From positions 124,001-188,000 of the forward strand of contig CAMPDV010000128.1 of assembly GCA_946699065.1 (NCBI GenBank): 64,000 nucleotides of DNA. Direction: 5' to 3'. A model generated the notes under the pieces. The model saw only the letters and a list, made by a program, of their open reading frames with translations. It was not told the DNA's origin and did no database searches. Of the stretch, positions 37,636 through 49,760 are shown piece after piece (position 1 is the stretch's first letter; the number at the start of each line of letters is the position of its first letter). The stretch is from Loxodes magnus (lineage: Eukaryota; Ciliophora; Karyorelictea; Loxodida; Loxodidae). A program made the translations under genes and the position numbers.

Positions 37636-40600
37636 AAGCTAATTCAGACATTTAACTAGAAATTTCTCTAAAATAAACTTTGACTAATTAAAGTTGAAAT
37701 TTTAATTCTAAATATGCTATTAGATTATTTATTTCTATAATTAAACTAATATTAGATAAGCTATCATGCAAAACATAGTAACTAAGAAATTATTTTCCTT
37801 AAAGTTTAAAATTGAATCTAGAAATTAATATATTTAGCTGCTTTGTCTAAATAGTTCAATTTAAGATTTTAGAAATTAAGCAATTGGTAAAAATTATAAG
37901 TAGCTAGTATAATAAATTAATTGCTTGCTTTAGAAATGTTTATACTAGATTAAATTTTGTGAAGGAAATTGTGAGATTTGATGAAAGATTTAAAAATGCG
38001 TATATTCCAAACTAAATTTTCAACAGCAAATTTTAAGTTAAAATATAAAATTTTACATTCCAATTCTTAAATCATAAGCTATTTAGCCTTAATTTAAGAT
38101 AAAAGGGGATATTAAATAAAATAATCTTGATTAGCGCATTTATTAGTCACATAAAAATTAATCTAAAAATAAAATTTAAAAGTTAAGGAGGGCTTTTAGT
38201 AGTCATTAGGTTGTGAAAGAATTGTATGAAATATAGGATTTAATTTGCAAGGTAAAAATCTCTTATAAAAAATGAAAATTATAAAGAAATTAAGTGCAAA
38301 ATAATAAAAATTGATAAATATCAAATCAATAATTTAGCGTGGATATACAACTATTATTAGTGTAAAAACTATGCAATGATACCTCACTAGCATATTTCTT
38401 ATATTTAATTTAATTTAATTTACTTTAATTTTAGCTGCTTTAAAGACAAAATCTAATGAATTCTCATAAAGACTTTAGATTAAATATAGCTATAAATTAA
38501 TAAATGTTTCTTTATCTTAATTTAAATTGAGTAAAAGTTCTGAGTATTTTAAAATAAATTAAAGTCTATTAAGAATTATAAGAGCTGCAATAGATTTTCA
38601 AAGAAAGATAAAAGAAAAGATTTAATAATTATTTGAAAATTATTATTTTCGATAGCTGAATCATTAACTTTTAATTTCTTCTTAACATTCAACTTATAAA
38701 ATTAGTAATTAATGCTATCATTCATTAATAATTAAAAATCTAATATAATCTTTTGAAAGCCAATACACAGAATAAAATTTTTTATGCAAGCTTTAAAAGA
38801 AATCTAAATGGAATATGTAAAGTCTAATAAATGGAAAACAAAGAAGTTTAATTTGCTTTTATTTCATGTTTTAATGCATTTATATATTCTTGTCTTTCAT
38901 ATTCTTAAACTTCTTTTTGATGTTTGAAAATCTTGTCTACACTTATAGTTATGGAATATTGTGCAACTAACTCTATAAAATACATTTACATAACCTATAA
39001 AAATTATAATAACTAGATATAGGAAAAAATCCTTTGCTTTCCAAATTCCAATTTATCTAAATAAAAATTCTAAAACTTTAGAAGTCTAGAATTTGTGAAA
39101 TTTCTGTACGAATTTAAAATAAATGATTTGTAAAGGATTGTTCCTAGTCAATAATAATAATAATCTAATAAATTTTATTCTTCATTTTTAAAAGCTAAGC
39201 TTTAAAATAGACTTAATTCTTTTTATTTTTGTATTTTATAATTTTAACTTCATCTCTTCTTGGTATATTCTAAACTTTTGATCAAAATAGTGTGTGAAAT
39301 TATCATTAAATGCTAGATATGATTTTAAATATTTGATATAATATATTTGTTAATTGATTCAATCATACATTTGTTGCAACTATTTTTAAAATTAATCTAT
39401 TTAGTTGCAAGTAAAGATTGTAAATGATAAACAAATATTTACATAAGCAAGAGATTTTATAAGATTTGAATGTTTGGTAATTATGTGATTTATACTAATT
39501 TATTAATATCTATGAGTGTAATCAAATAAATGCATTGATTATTTGATGCTAGATTATTATTTAAATATTATTATACATCATGTAAATTACTAGTGCTTTA
39601 ATTATTTATATTGTATTTATCTCTTTAAATCTGCTGTCATTATATTTTATTTCTTACAAGCTTAGATTAATTCTATTTTAAATAAGAAAGAGTAACTTTA
39701 AATTTAGACAACATATTCCAATATTAGAGTGAAGTAAAGTACTGTGGAATCAATTATTTCCAAAACTATTATTTCTTTAAATTCTTATTATTGTAATAAG
39801 CAGCTTCGTGAAGATTAAGCTTTCACTAATAAATCTGTATAAAATAGATAATTTACTAAATTTTAGATCTCTAAGAGCACTATTGAATAATTAAGGAGTA
39901 TTCAACATCTACTAAGATATATAAATCATCCTATAATTGTTGCTAATACAAACTTGTATTATTTAGATTCACATCTATTTATCTATTTATTTATGAATGC
40001 CTCTATTTTTTAATTAAAGCAACTATAGCCTTAGACTAAAATCCTGCTTAAAATAAAGGTTAATAATTAAGACCAAACTTTATCTAATGAATTTCTAAAT
40101 TGATCTTAGTTTTATATGTCTTATTATAGAGAAAGTATTTAGCCTATCCCATTTATGATATAGTTATTTCCATAGGATTAATAATTTCTAAAAAGTAGCA
40201 TTAGCTATCAAATTAACAATTAAAGAGTAAATACTTATAAATCTAAAATTATTTAGCTTATTTTGCTTGTTGATATCTACAAATATTTATTAATTTAGAG
40301 CTGGGCTGATTTAAGCATACCAATAAATTAATTGTTTATAAAATAGTAAATGAAGCTAAGTAATCAAAGCTACTAAAGTTACCACTAGCTTTAATTTATA
40401 TTAGTTAAACTAGTTAGTTAAGATTTATTTAATTATAAGAGAAATAAAGAGAGTTCATTAATTGTTAGTTATATCCTTATCTTAAATAAATGTATGTTTA
40501 TTAAATAGAAATAGTATATTTGTACAATATTAAAGCTACTAAGTTAAATAAGTATTAGTTGTATAGCTTCTTTATTTGTATTCATGTAGGAAGCTATATT

Positions 40601-40645
40601 TAATTTATTTAATTGCTTTCATTTATAATAAAAGGAATCAAGCAA
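37636..40645. other. Spacer with a weak coding-like stretch
   Basis: Mostly AT-rich. Between about 39660 and 40300 the plus strand (frame of 39744) reads a more mixed protein (NKKEQLQIQTTYSNIRVKQS; KSTIEQLRSIQHLLRYINHP), with one TGA at 40101. No domain or paralogue supports it. The last ~300 bp lead into the gene at 40646; no promoter motif is evident. Confidence 0.35.
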
Positions 40646-43600
40646 ATGTTTATAGCTTTTCTTCTTTTTCAATTCTCTCTTATTCTAAGCTAGGCAGCTT
40701 AAGTTTATGTCACTACACCTGAAGTTTTTATGGAGCTTGGACTTAATTTCTCTAATGGCACGAAGGAATTTCCTTTCACTTCACTCTCTTAGGTTCTCTT
40801 TGAATTAAGTGAAGGAAGTTTTCACAATGTCTATTTATCTCCTCATAATCATTTTCTAACCTGTTTGGATTGGCCTTGATGCTTAAATGAATGTGAAATT
40901 ATAAGAGGAGGATTCCAAGCAAGCCTTCCTAAATAAATCTTTATTTAGACCTACGAAGAGTGCTTAAGTGAGTTTAATTCTTCTATGTGTTTAAATAAAA
41001 AACAGATTTCAACAGTAATAGTAAAAAAAACGGATATAACTCTCATTTTATAAAACGATTATTTAAATATAAGCAATTTAATTATAGATGGGTAGTAATT
41101 ACTTGATGGAAACTCATGTGACTAAGTAAAATGCTCTTAATATAAAACCAACTATCTCATTAGAGCAACTAACTCCTTAATGTTCTTTTACAATATCAAT
41201 ATTATCAATTTAGCAGCTAGATTCAATAGCTATTTTTATTTAGAGAGCAGTATTATAAGTTTTAAGTAATCATTTATATATAACAATCAGCCAAGTAATG
41301 AAGGATAATTTTTATCAGCTTTTAGTTCAGAAGTTTAAATAGTAGATAGTATGATTATTGGAAATGGAATAAAAATAATCAATTCAGTGAATGGTTACTT
41401 GCTAGTTTATAATTCCATTTTTTATTAAAATGAAGCTATATGAACTGCTATAAATTCATTTGACTCTACCTTATAAATATATAACTCCTAATTTATTAAT
41501 AATTAAGGTTAGTTTGGTGGAGTCATATTTGCATATAATACAGAACTATATTTGCTTGATAGTTATTTTATAAGCAATAAAGGACTTTATAATGGAGGAG
41601 CTTTATATTCAGATCATTCGAACTTATATTTTTATAATAGTTAATTTGCTTCTAACTAAGCTTAAAAAGGAGGATGCTTATATATTTTAGATAGCAATAT
41701 AAGCATTATTTAAAACAGCTAGTTTACTTAAAATATAGCAGAACAACAGGGAGGAGCTATTTATGCTAAGAATACATAAATGGAATTAATAGTAAACAGT
41801 TAGTTTATAGAGAACTCAGCAGCATAAGGAGGAGCTATTTATATAGAATATTCTGCAATTATTTCAATATTAAACTGCTCTTTTATATAAAATTAAGCAG
41901 ACTATGGAGGATCATTATTAGCACTAGTTTCTAATATAAATGAAATATCGAATATTACATCATATCAAAGCATAGCATTTAAAAATGAAGGAGGGTTCTT
42001 AGATTCGTTATAATCAAACATTAATTTTATAAGAAACAGTCAGTTTATAAAAAATACTGCTTTTTGAGAAGGAGGTGCTATATTTGCATTGTACTCTAAT
42101 TTTGTTGAAATAAGTAATAATACTTTTACTCTGAACCATGCTTAATACTCAGGAGGAAGTATTAGTTTATGATTTTCTAATGTAAGCACAATAGAAGAAA
42201 ATCAGTTTACTCAAAATAAGGTTTATTAGATTGGAGGAGCCATTTACTGCCATTTTGCGAATATCTTTCAAATAAAAAATAGTTTATTCGAAGAAAATCT
42301 ATCAGATTATGGAGGAGAATTGCTTTTATAAAATTCTTTAGTATTTGAAATTTTTAATATATTCAGTCGAAAGAATAGTGCTTATTAGTTTGGAGGATTT
42401 CTAGAATTATGGGACTCTTTTATACATACTTTAAGAGATAATTAGTTCTATCAAAATTTTGCCTCTATTAAAGGAGGAGTTATTGGAGTTACTTATTATT
42501 CAGAGATTTAGCAAATTGAAGGAAATATTTTCTATTAAAATATAGGAGGATATGGAGCAGGATGCTTTGACGTATCTAAATTCTCTAAAGTGGAACTGAT
42601 TATAAATAACTTATTTATACAAAACTAAGCAATTACTAGAGGAGCCACTATTTGAATCTTTGAATCTTTCGTTTTTCTTATTGAAAACTGTACTTTTATT
42701 GAAAACTTTGCTAAGGAAGGAGGTTCCATTTATAGTTAAAATTCAAATATAGCATTGATTTAAAATAACAGGGCTATAAATAATAGAGCCTTAACAAATT
42801 TAGGAGGATTTTTAGCTTTAGAAGTTTCTAATGTCACTAGTATTTCTTCTAATTCCTTTAGTTATAACTAAGCTGGTTAGTTTGGAGGAGTAATAGCCTT
42901 AATAGGATAATCAGAGATTAATATTATTAAAGGCAATTATTTTAGCAACAATATAGCTTTATAAGGAGGCTGCTTGTATTTATAAGACTCTACTTTTAAT
43001 TTAGTTACTAACAACTAATTTCTATCAAATGAAGCATTAGATTATGGTGGAGTTATTTATACTAACAATGGCTTAATAAACCTTGTTGATAATTGCTTAT
43101 TTGATGATAACTAAGCAAATTATGGAGGTGCTATATATGCATACTTCTCCTAAGTTACTTCTATTCAAAACGTAGTTGCTCGAAGAAACAAAGCTTTAGT
43201 ATGAAATGGAGGATTTTTATTTTACTAAAGCTCTAATTTGACTTAACTAAAAAATAGCATCTTCACTGAAAATAGTGCATTTAGATAAGGAGGAGTTTTG
43301 GCTTTTTATTTAGATGCATATCAAAATAAATTAGAAATCTATAATAATTCTTTTATCTCTAACTAAGCTTTATATGGAAGTATCGGGTATTTCACAAAGC
43401 AAAAAGTGATTCTTTGAGATTTGGAAGTTTTTGATAACTTAGCTTAGGAATAAGGAGGACTGTATTTGGACTAATCAGAAGCTAGCATTTCTTATATAAA
43501 TACTTAGTATAATAAAGCTAGTAAAGGAGGTTTTATTTATAGCTTTTATTCTAGCATTTATTTAGAGCATATTAAGTCTATTAAAAATTAAGCTTTTGAT

Positions 43601-46600
43601 GCAGGAGGTTTTATTTACTAGTAAAATGGGTTTTTATAAATAAGCTAAATAACAGTATCAGAAAGCAAAGGAAAATATGGAAGCTGCTTATATATAACAG
43701 AAGCTGAGTCAGTTTTGATAAAAGACAGTTATTTTAATGGTAATGAAGCGTCTGATGGAAGCTTATTAGAAATAACAAACATCAATAGCTTATAACTTTA
43801 GAAATGCTAATTCCATAAGAACTCAGGTGTTTGTATTTTATATGGTGCTTAAATGAAGGAATGGTTGATTGATAGGAATGACTTTAGCTATAATATCGCT
43901 TAATGAGGTTTAATAAAAGCTATAAATGTAAATACATGAATAATAGAGAGTGAAATGAAATGAAATGAAATGTTATTAATAGTGGAGCTTTAGTAGAAAT
44001 AACTAATAAGAACTTTAGCTTACTTGACTGTTAAATTCAGTTTAATTCTAATATATATGGAGCTATGGTTTCTTTAACTAAGACAGTTAGTAAAATTATT
44101 AACTCTACATTTAGTGGAAATTTAGGAATGGAAGGCTCTTCAATAAAGTCATAGTTTAGTGACTAAGAAATAATAGGAAGCTTATTCTATAACAATAAAG
44201 TGCGAGATATTGGAGGAGCCATAGTAGGAAGCTAAGACAAAGTTAGAATTTATAACAGTACGTTTATCAAAAATGAAGCTTTTGAAGGAGCAGTTTTCTA
44301 TTTTTCGTAAGTAAATTGTTAAATGGAAGATATTAAAGTTTATGATAACTAAGCTAATATAGGAGGGTGCATGAAATCATAGCAATCTAATATTACGATT
44401 AAATATTCCCAATTCTATAATAACTTAGCAGATGAAGGAGCTGTTTTTCACTTCTCCAAAACGAACTTAATAGTAAGTTAAGTAAGTGTTTATAAAAATA
44501 AAGCTAAAAGTAAAGGGGGAGTAATTTTTATGGAGCTTAGAAGTACTTTGAATTTAAATGATGCTTTAGTTACTAATAATGAAGCAGATGAAGGAGCTTT
44601 TATATTCAATCAGAACTCTCTATTTCAAATAAGCAATACTCAAATCTATGATAATAAAGCCTTTACTGTTGGAATTATTAATCTATGAACTGCTAAATAG
44701 TTACAACCAAATATTTTAAGAAACACCAATCTATTTAATAATCATATGAAGACTAGTCTAATTTTCGCTTACTAAAGTAGATTAAATCTCTAAAACCTTC
44801 AAATTCTATCAAATCAAGCACTTTAGTATTCATCAGGAATACATTGTCAAAATTCTGAAATCTTTATTGAACAAACTTAGTTCTAGAATCAATAAGCACT
44901 AACTGGTACTTTCATAAGGGGAGAGTAGTAGTCATATATAAATGTTCTTTCATCTTCATTTATAAATGGAGAAGCAAACTTTGGAGGTGCTATACATTTA
45001 ACTTAATCAGTTCTAATTTTAAACCAAATTAGCTTCTAAAGGATGAGAGCTATTTAAGGTGCTGTCATATATGCTATTTAATCTAATTTAAGCATTCAAA
45101 GCTCATTATTTGAAAAGATCAATTCTTCATACTAAGGATCAGTTGTATACATGTAAAACTCATAGATGTCTATACAAGGGTGTTATATAGCCAATTATTA
45201 AAGCACTGCATTAGCTATAGTAGATTCAAGTCAACTAAGTTTAGTGAATGCAACCCTAGTTAATGGATTGAGTAATAATGATTATGGATCAGCTGTTTAT
45301 TCTCTAAACTCGTAAATAGATATACTTAACTGCTAGTGCTTTAATCAATAAGCAAAGTCAGGTTCATGCTTTACTATTTTAAATGATAGGTTAAAGTATA
45401 AATACTTCATTTCAAATAACTCATTTCAAAATTCCTCTGCTACACAATAGGGAGGAGTTGGCTTTTGCTAAAACGCAAATGTAACTTTCTACAATAATTT
45501 GTTCAAAAACAATCAAATAAAAGGGGACTAAATATAAAAGGGAGCAGCTTTAAGATTAACTTGCGACTAACAATAGTCTTGTGAGTATAGACTAGAAAAT
45601 AACTTATTCTTCAATAATAAAATCTATAGTCACATAAGTGAAGGAGGAGCTATTTCTTTTTAAGGAGTCTTACCTATTTTTATTCCTGATGTATGAAGTA
45701 ACGAAATTTGTCCTCTTTTTAAAAACAACTCTGCTACTTATGGAAATAACTTTGGATCTTTTGCTTATGCTTTAAGCAATGAAAAGGTAGAAGATGTCTT
45801 AGACCATTGTAATTCAAATAGCTCTAAGAGATAGTTAGCAAATTAGTTGCCTGGATTTCCTATTACTGAAAATGAAGTTTTCATTACAGATATTTTTGGT
45901 CAAATTGTAAAAACTGATAGCACTTCAATAGCTCAAATTTATAGTAATGACTCAGAACTTTCTGGTAAAACAAGAATCTATTCTTAAGAAGGTGTTTTCT
46001 ATATAAAAGATATTACCATCAAAGGTAAGCCTGGAATTTAAGTACATTTATAACTGGAAACAAATGCAATTGACCAAAATAATTTACCTTCAGATACGAA
46101 TAAATAAAACATTCTTAACTTCTAACTATAAATGTAGCAGTGCTTAGCAGGATAGATACTGATAAATAGTAACGAATGCTAAAATTGTTTCTATGGGTAA
46201 TATTCATTAAATTCGAATCATACTAAGTGTAAAGAATGCATGTAAGGAACAAAATGTTTAGGAAGTAATTTGATAATTCCAAAAAAAGGATATTGGAGAG
46301 AAAATTTCAAATCAGATCATATTCAAAAATGTCCTAATAATGATGCATGTTTAGGAACCTAAATAAAAAATAGCTATATAAATAAATATCTATAAGTAAC
46401 TGATGCTAATGAAAGAATAGAGTTATAAAAATAATTAAATTGATAAGGAGAATGTGAAAACGGGTATAAAGGTGTGTTGTGTGATGTTTGCGAAAAAGAT
46501 TGAGTAAAAGACGAAGCTAATAAATGTTAAAAATGTTTAGGTAGAAAATATTAGATAATAACAACTTCGATAATAATATTTATATTTAGTATTTTTATAC

Positions 46601-48468
46601 TTTATCTAGTAAGATAAACTTTGATATCAGCTAGTAAGGAAGATTCATATTATAGTGCTTATTTTAAGATTTTAGCAAATTATATGTAATTTTCTGTTCT
46701 TATTTAGAACTTCAAATTTGATTGGCCTAATTATTTTAGTAGCTTCTTTTAATTAAACTTTGGGTATTATTAAGTTACTTCCAACATTTTTAACTTTGAC
46801 TGTCTTTAATAAGAAGGAGAAAAAATTTATTTCAGTAAAGTAATTTTTAAAATAGCCCTTCCCTTTATCATTTTATTCCTCACTCTTATAGTGCTAACTC
46901 TATGAGCTATATTAAAGCATAGAAGTTTTAACAAGTCTATTTGCATAACTATAATGAGCGTTTCGTTTTTTTAGATTTATACATCTTTAATATAGACAAT
47001 TTTCAGTGCTTTCAGTTGCTTAAGTATTTCGGAAAATAATAAAGTATTAAATGCTTACACTGATATTGTATGCTGGCAAGGAAAACACATGCAATTTATC
47101 TTCATTTTTGGTTTACCAGGACTACTTTTTTATGGAATTTTAGTTCCTTTGATAGTTATAATTTATTTATATAGAAATAGAAAAATCATCAAATCTTATC
47201 TTATTAAGTCACAATTAGGCTTTCTTACAATAGGATTTAAGGAGTAATTCTATTTCTGAGAGTTCGTTAAGTTTTTCCAAAAGTTTAGCATTTCTTTAAT
47301 TTTCGTTTTTCTATAGAATACTTCTATCATTTTCTAGTACTGATGCTTAATGTCTATATTATCTTTATGCTTATATCTATAAAACAAGTACTAGCCTTAT
47401 ATTAATAACGATCTTAACAACTTAGAGATAACATACTTGATGGTGGTTACTTTCACACTCTATTTAGGAATTTACTTTGACTCAGGCTAGCGTTATGAAG
47501 TTCTTGATATGATAGTCTTTATTTTGTAGGTTGCAGCTAATGTCTATGTTATAGTAAAATGGCTTAAGTAACTTATTCACTTAATTGGTTTTAAGATGAG
47601 TCAAGTTCCTTCTAAATGGCATTCCTATTTATAATGTCTAGGCTGCAAAAAGAAAATTCAACTATAAAAAATAGTAGAAAACTGAGATAAATAATAAACT
47701 AAAATGCTACTCAAAGTATAGAAATGTGCCAAGCTAAGAATATGTATTAATAAGCTCTTATGCAAATACAAAAACCACCAACAAGAATCTAAATAGCAAC
47801 ATTTATTCAATTTAGATTAAGAAAACAAGCATAGTAAACAGCTTAAGCAAATGTTCTAGCACAAGGAAGTTTTATAACTAATGAAGTCTATGGAATGATA
47901 TTTTATATATGACTCTAGTTTAGAAGATCTATACTACTAACTCAATTAAAATGCTTTTATTACATAAGAAAACTACTGAAATGCAAGAATTTAAGATTTT
48001 CTCATTAAGTATGAGCATTTTGAAACTTTTTACTTAACTAATTAGAATTACTATGACTAAAATTCAGAAAATACTATACTGAACGAAACAAATAATTAGC
48101 AATAAGAACTATTTCAAAGTGTTGATTATTAATAAGTAAAGAATCTCAAAGAGTAAGAAATGTCAATTTCTGATTCTTCTAACTAAGAAAAAGAGATATA
48201 AGATACTTTATATTCCCAAATGCACGTCAATTCCTAAAAAGAAAGCATAAGAAAAATATTAGTATAAAATAAAAAAGCCAATATTTATTCCTAAGGCTTA
48301 GAAATTATTTAAGAGGGGTGTGAAGATAATTTTATATAATAGGAAGATTAGAAATCAACAATATAATAAAATGTTCAAAAAGAAAAATAAAGTGATGCCT
48401 CTAAATAGCAGATAGTTTATCTTACAACCGAAGAAAATTAGAATGATATATCGTTTTCTCAGCTGTGA
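40646..48468 (+). CDS. Giant beta-helix repeat membrane protein with multi-TM C-terminus (one apparent frameshift)
   Basis: About 2605 residues if one 5-bp unit at 43951-43970 is discounted; ATG 40646, TGA 48466. Residues 1-18 form a signal peptide (MFIAFLLFQFSLILSQA). Some 1700 residues then carry well over 25 repeats of the type 'NSxFxxNxAxxGGAIY', as in chlamydial polymorphic membrane proteins and other right-handed beta-helix/pectin-lyase-like proteins. A Cys-rich segment (~1825-1970: CxxC pairs, CENGYKGVLCDVCEK) precedes about seven TM segments (~1973-2310; YFWEFVKFFQK between two) and a Gln/Asn/Lys-rich cytoplasmic tail (~2330-2605). Large proteins of this layout are common in ciliates; role likely cell-surface adhesion or sensing. 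About 20 in-frame TGA read as Trp. Upstream and downstream parts are in different frames (40646 frame and 43972 frame). Confidence 0.9.
43951..43970 (+). repeat. (TGAAA)4 microsatellite at a frameshift
   Basis: Four perfect TGAAA units sit exactly where the beta-helix gene changes frame. Removing one 5-bp unit restores a single frame: the total CDS becomes 7818 bp, divisible by three, and the junction reads ESEMKWNVINSGALVEI, continuing the repeat pattern. Confidence 0.9.
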
Positions 48469-49184
48469 AAAACATCTAAACATATAGATTAAATATTTTA
48501 TATTAAAGTATTAATATTTTTGTATCTAAATAAATATAACTTAAGCATAGTATTATATTATGATGCTTATTAATTAAAATGTATAGCATTTTTAATATTA
48601 TATCACTTTTAAATTTGCTATACCTTCTCTTCATCATTTTATAAAGTATATGCTTTGTTACAAGTATATATATAAATAATCTTATCATGATCAAAGGAGT
48701 TTAATAGTTAGTTATTATATCCATTATACTGCATGCTTAGTTTATTCTGTAATTTAAGAAGAAATATATATATATTTATTTCCAGATATTGCTCTCTATT
48801 TAACTTTAAGGAGGAATAATTCTGTTATATAGCTTTAAAATTCCTTAATTTAATTCATTAAATATACTTCTTCTTAAATAGTTAAAGTATTACCTCACAA
48901 TATATTTCTGTTTATTATTAAATCCAGTAGATTAATTATCTCTCTACTTTAGTATTTTTTTGTATATTAAATTGAGGAGCAAAAATTTATAATATAGCAT
49001 GTTAACTTATGATATTCCAATAAGTTTATATTATAACATTATATTTTAATATTCATTAAGCTTTTTATAATATTATAAATTAAAAATGCAGTACAAAATT
49101 AAATTTAAGCTTTCTCGGCGGTATTTTAACCTCTTTCCCGCCAACATCTAGAGGTTAAATATAAAAATTTATAAATGTTTATAA
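48469..49184. other. AT-rich spacer ending in a GC-rich hairpin
   Basis: Near 49117-49154 is GGCGG...CCGCC (GGCGGTATTTTAACC ... CTTTCCCGCC) overlapping a second inverted pair, TTTAACCTCT and AGAGGTTAAA. The TTTCCCGCC core resembles an E2F site, though this may be chance. The rest is featureless. Confidence 0.45.
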
Positions 49185-49760
49185 CTCTTCTCCTTGCTAT
49201 GCATGTAGTCCTTAAAAATTCTTCTTTCTTAGATAATGTTTAATGGCTTTTTTATTTTATATGTTTCCTAATTTTTTCAAGATTATTTTTCTCTTTCTTT
49301 TTTATGTCTTAGTTGACGTTTTCTCTTCCTCCTATTCTCTCACTTCGTCTAATAGTTTCAGTATTCTTATTTGAAGTTGTGAAATTTATAACAACTTTTC
49401 TAAAAATGTGTTTGAGAGTTATGGTAGAAGATTTTTCATTTCTCTAAATTAAATATTTTTCTTCAGATATCAATGGGTAATTTCGTCATTCTCTTAGGTC
49501 TATTTATCGCTGCAATTTTTGGTGATTCTCTTCAATTTTTTCTATCCTAATGTCCTAATATCCAAATGTTTCTGCTTCTATTACTAATTTTACGATTGAT
49601 TGTCCTGGTTTTTTTGAAATATTTCAGAAGGTGTTAAAGTTACTTTCTTAGACATGAATATCAATTCTATTTCAAATTTCTATTGTTTTTTTATAGCTTT
49701 TTCCAGTCTTTCGACCTTTTTCTTGAAACCCAGCACTACTTTTATTAATTGATGGTGAAA
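49185..49760 (-). pseudogene. Relic of coiled-coil protein, family 2 copy 2
   Basis: Minus strand, homologous to 9046-9560. This copy reads further upstream: MYSEDSDFTIN near 49780, then KKKVERLEKAIKKQQKFEIE, KKVTLTPSEIF, an IVKLVIEAETFGYQDIR block one frame over, and SNTFLEKLLQISQLQIRILK with DEVREQEEEK and a basic end. The frame switches after TPSEIF, so it is a pseudogene as it stands. Shared peptide blocks between two otherwise diverged copies argue that the minus strand once coded. Confidence 0.5.
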
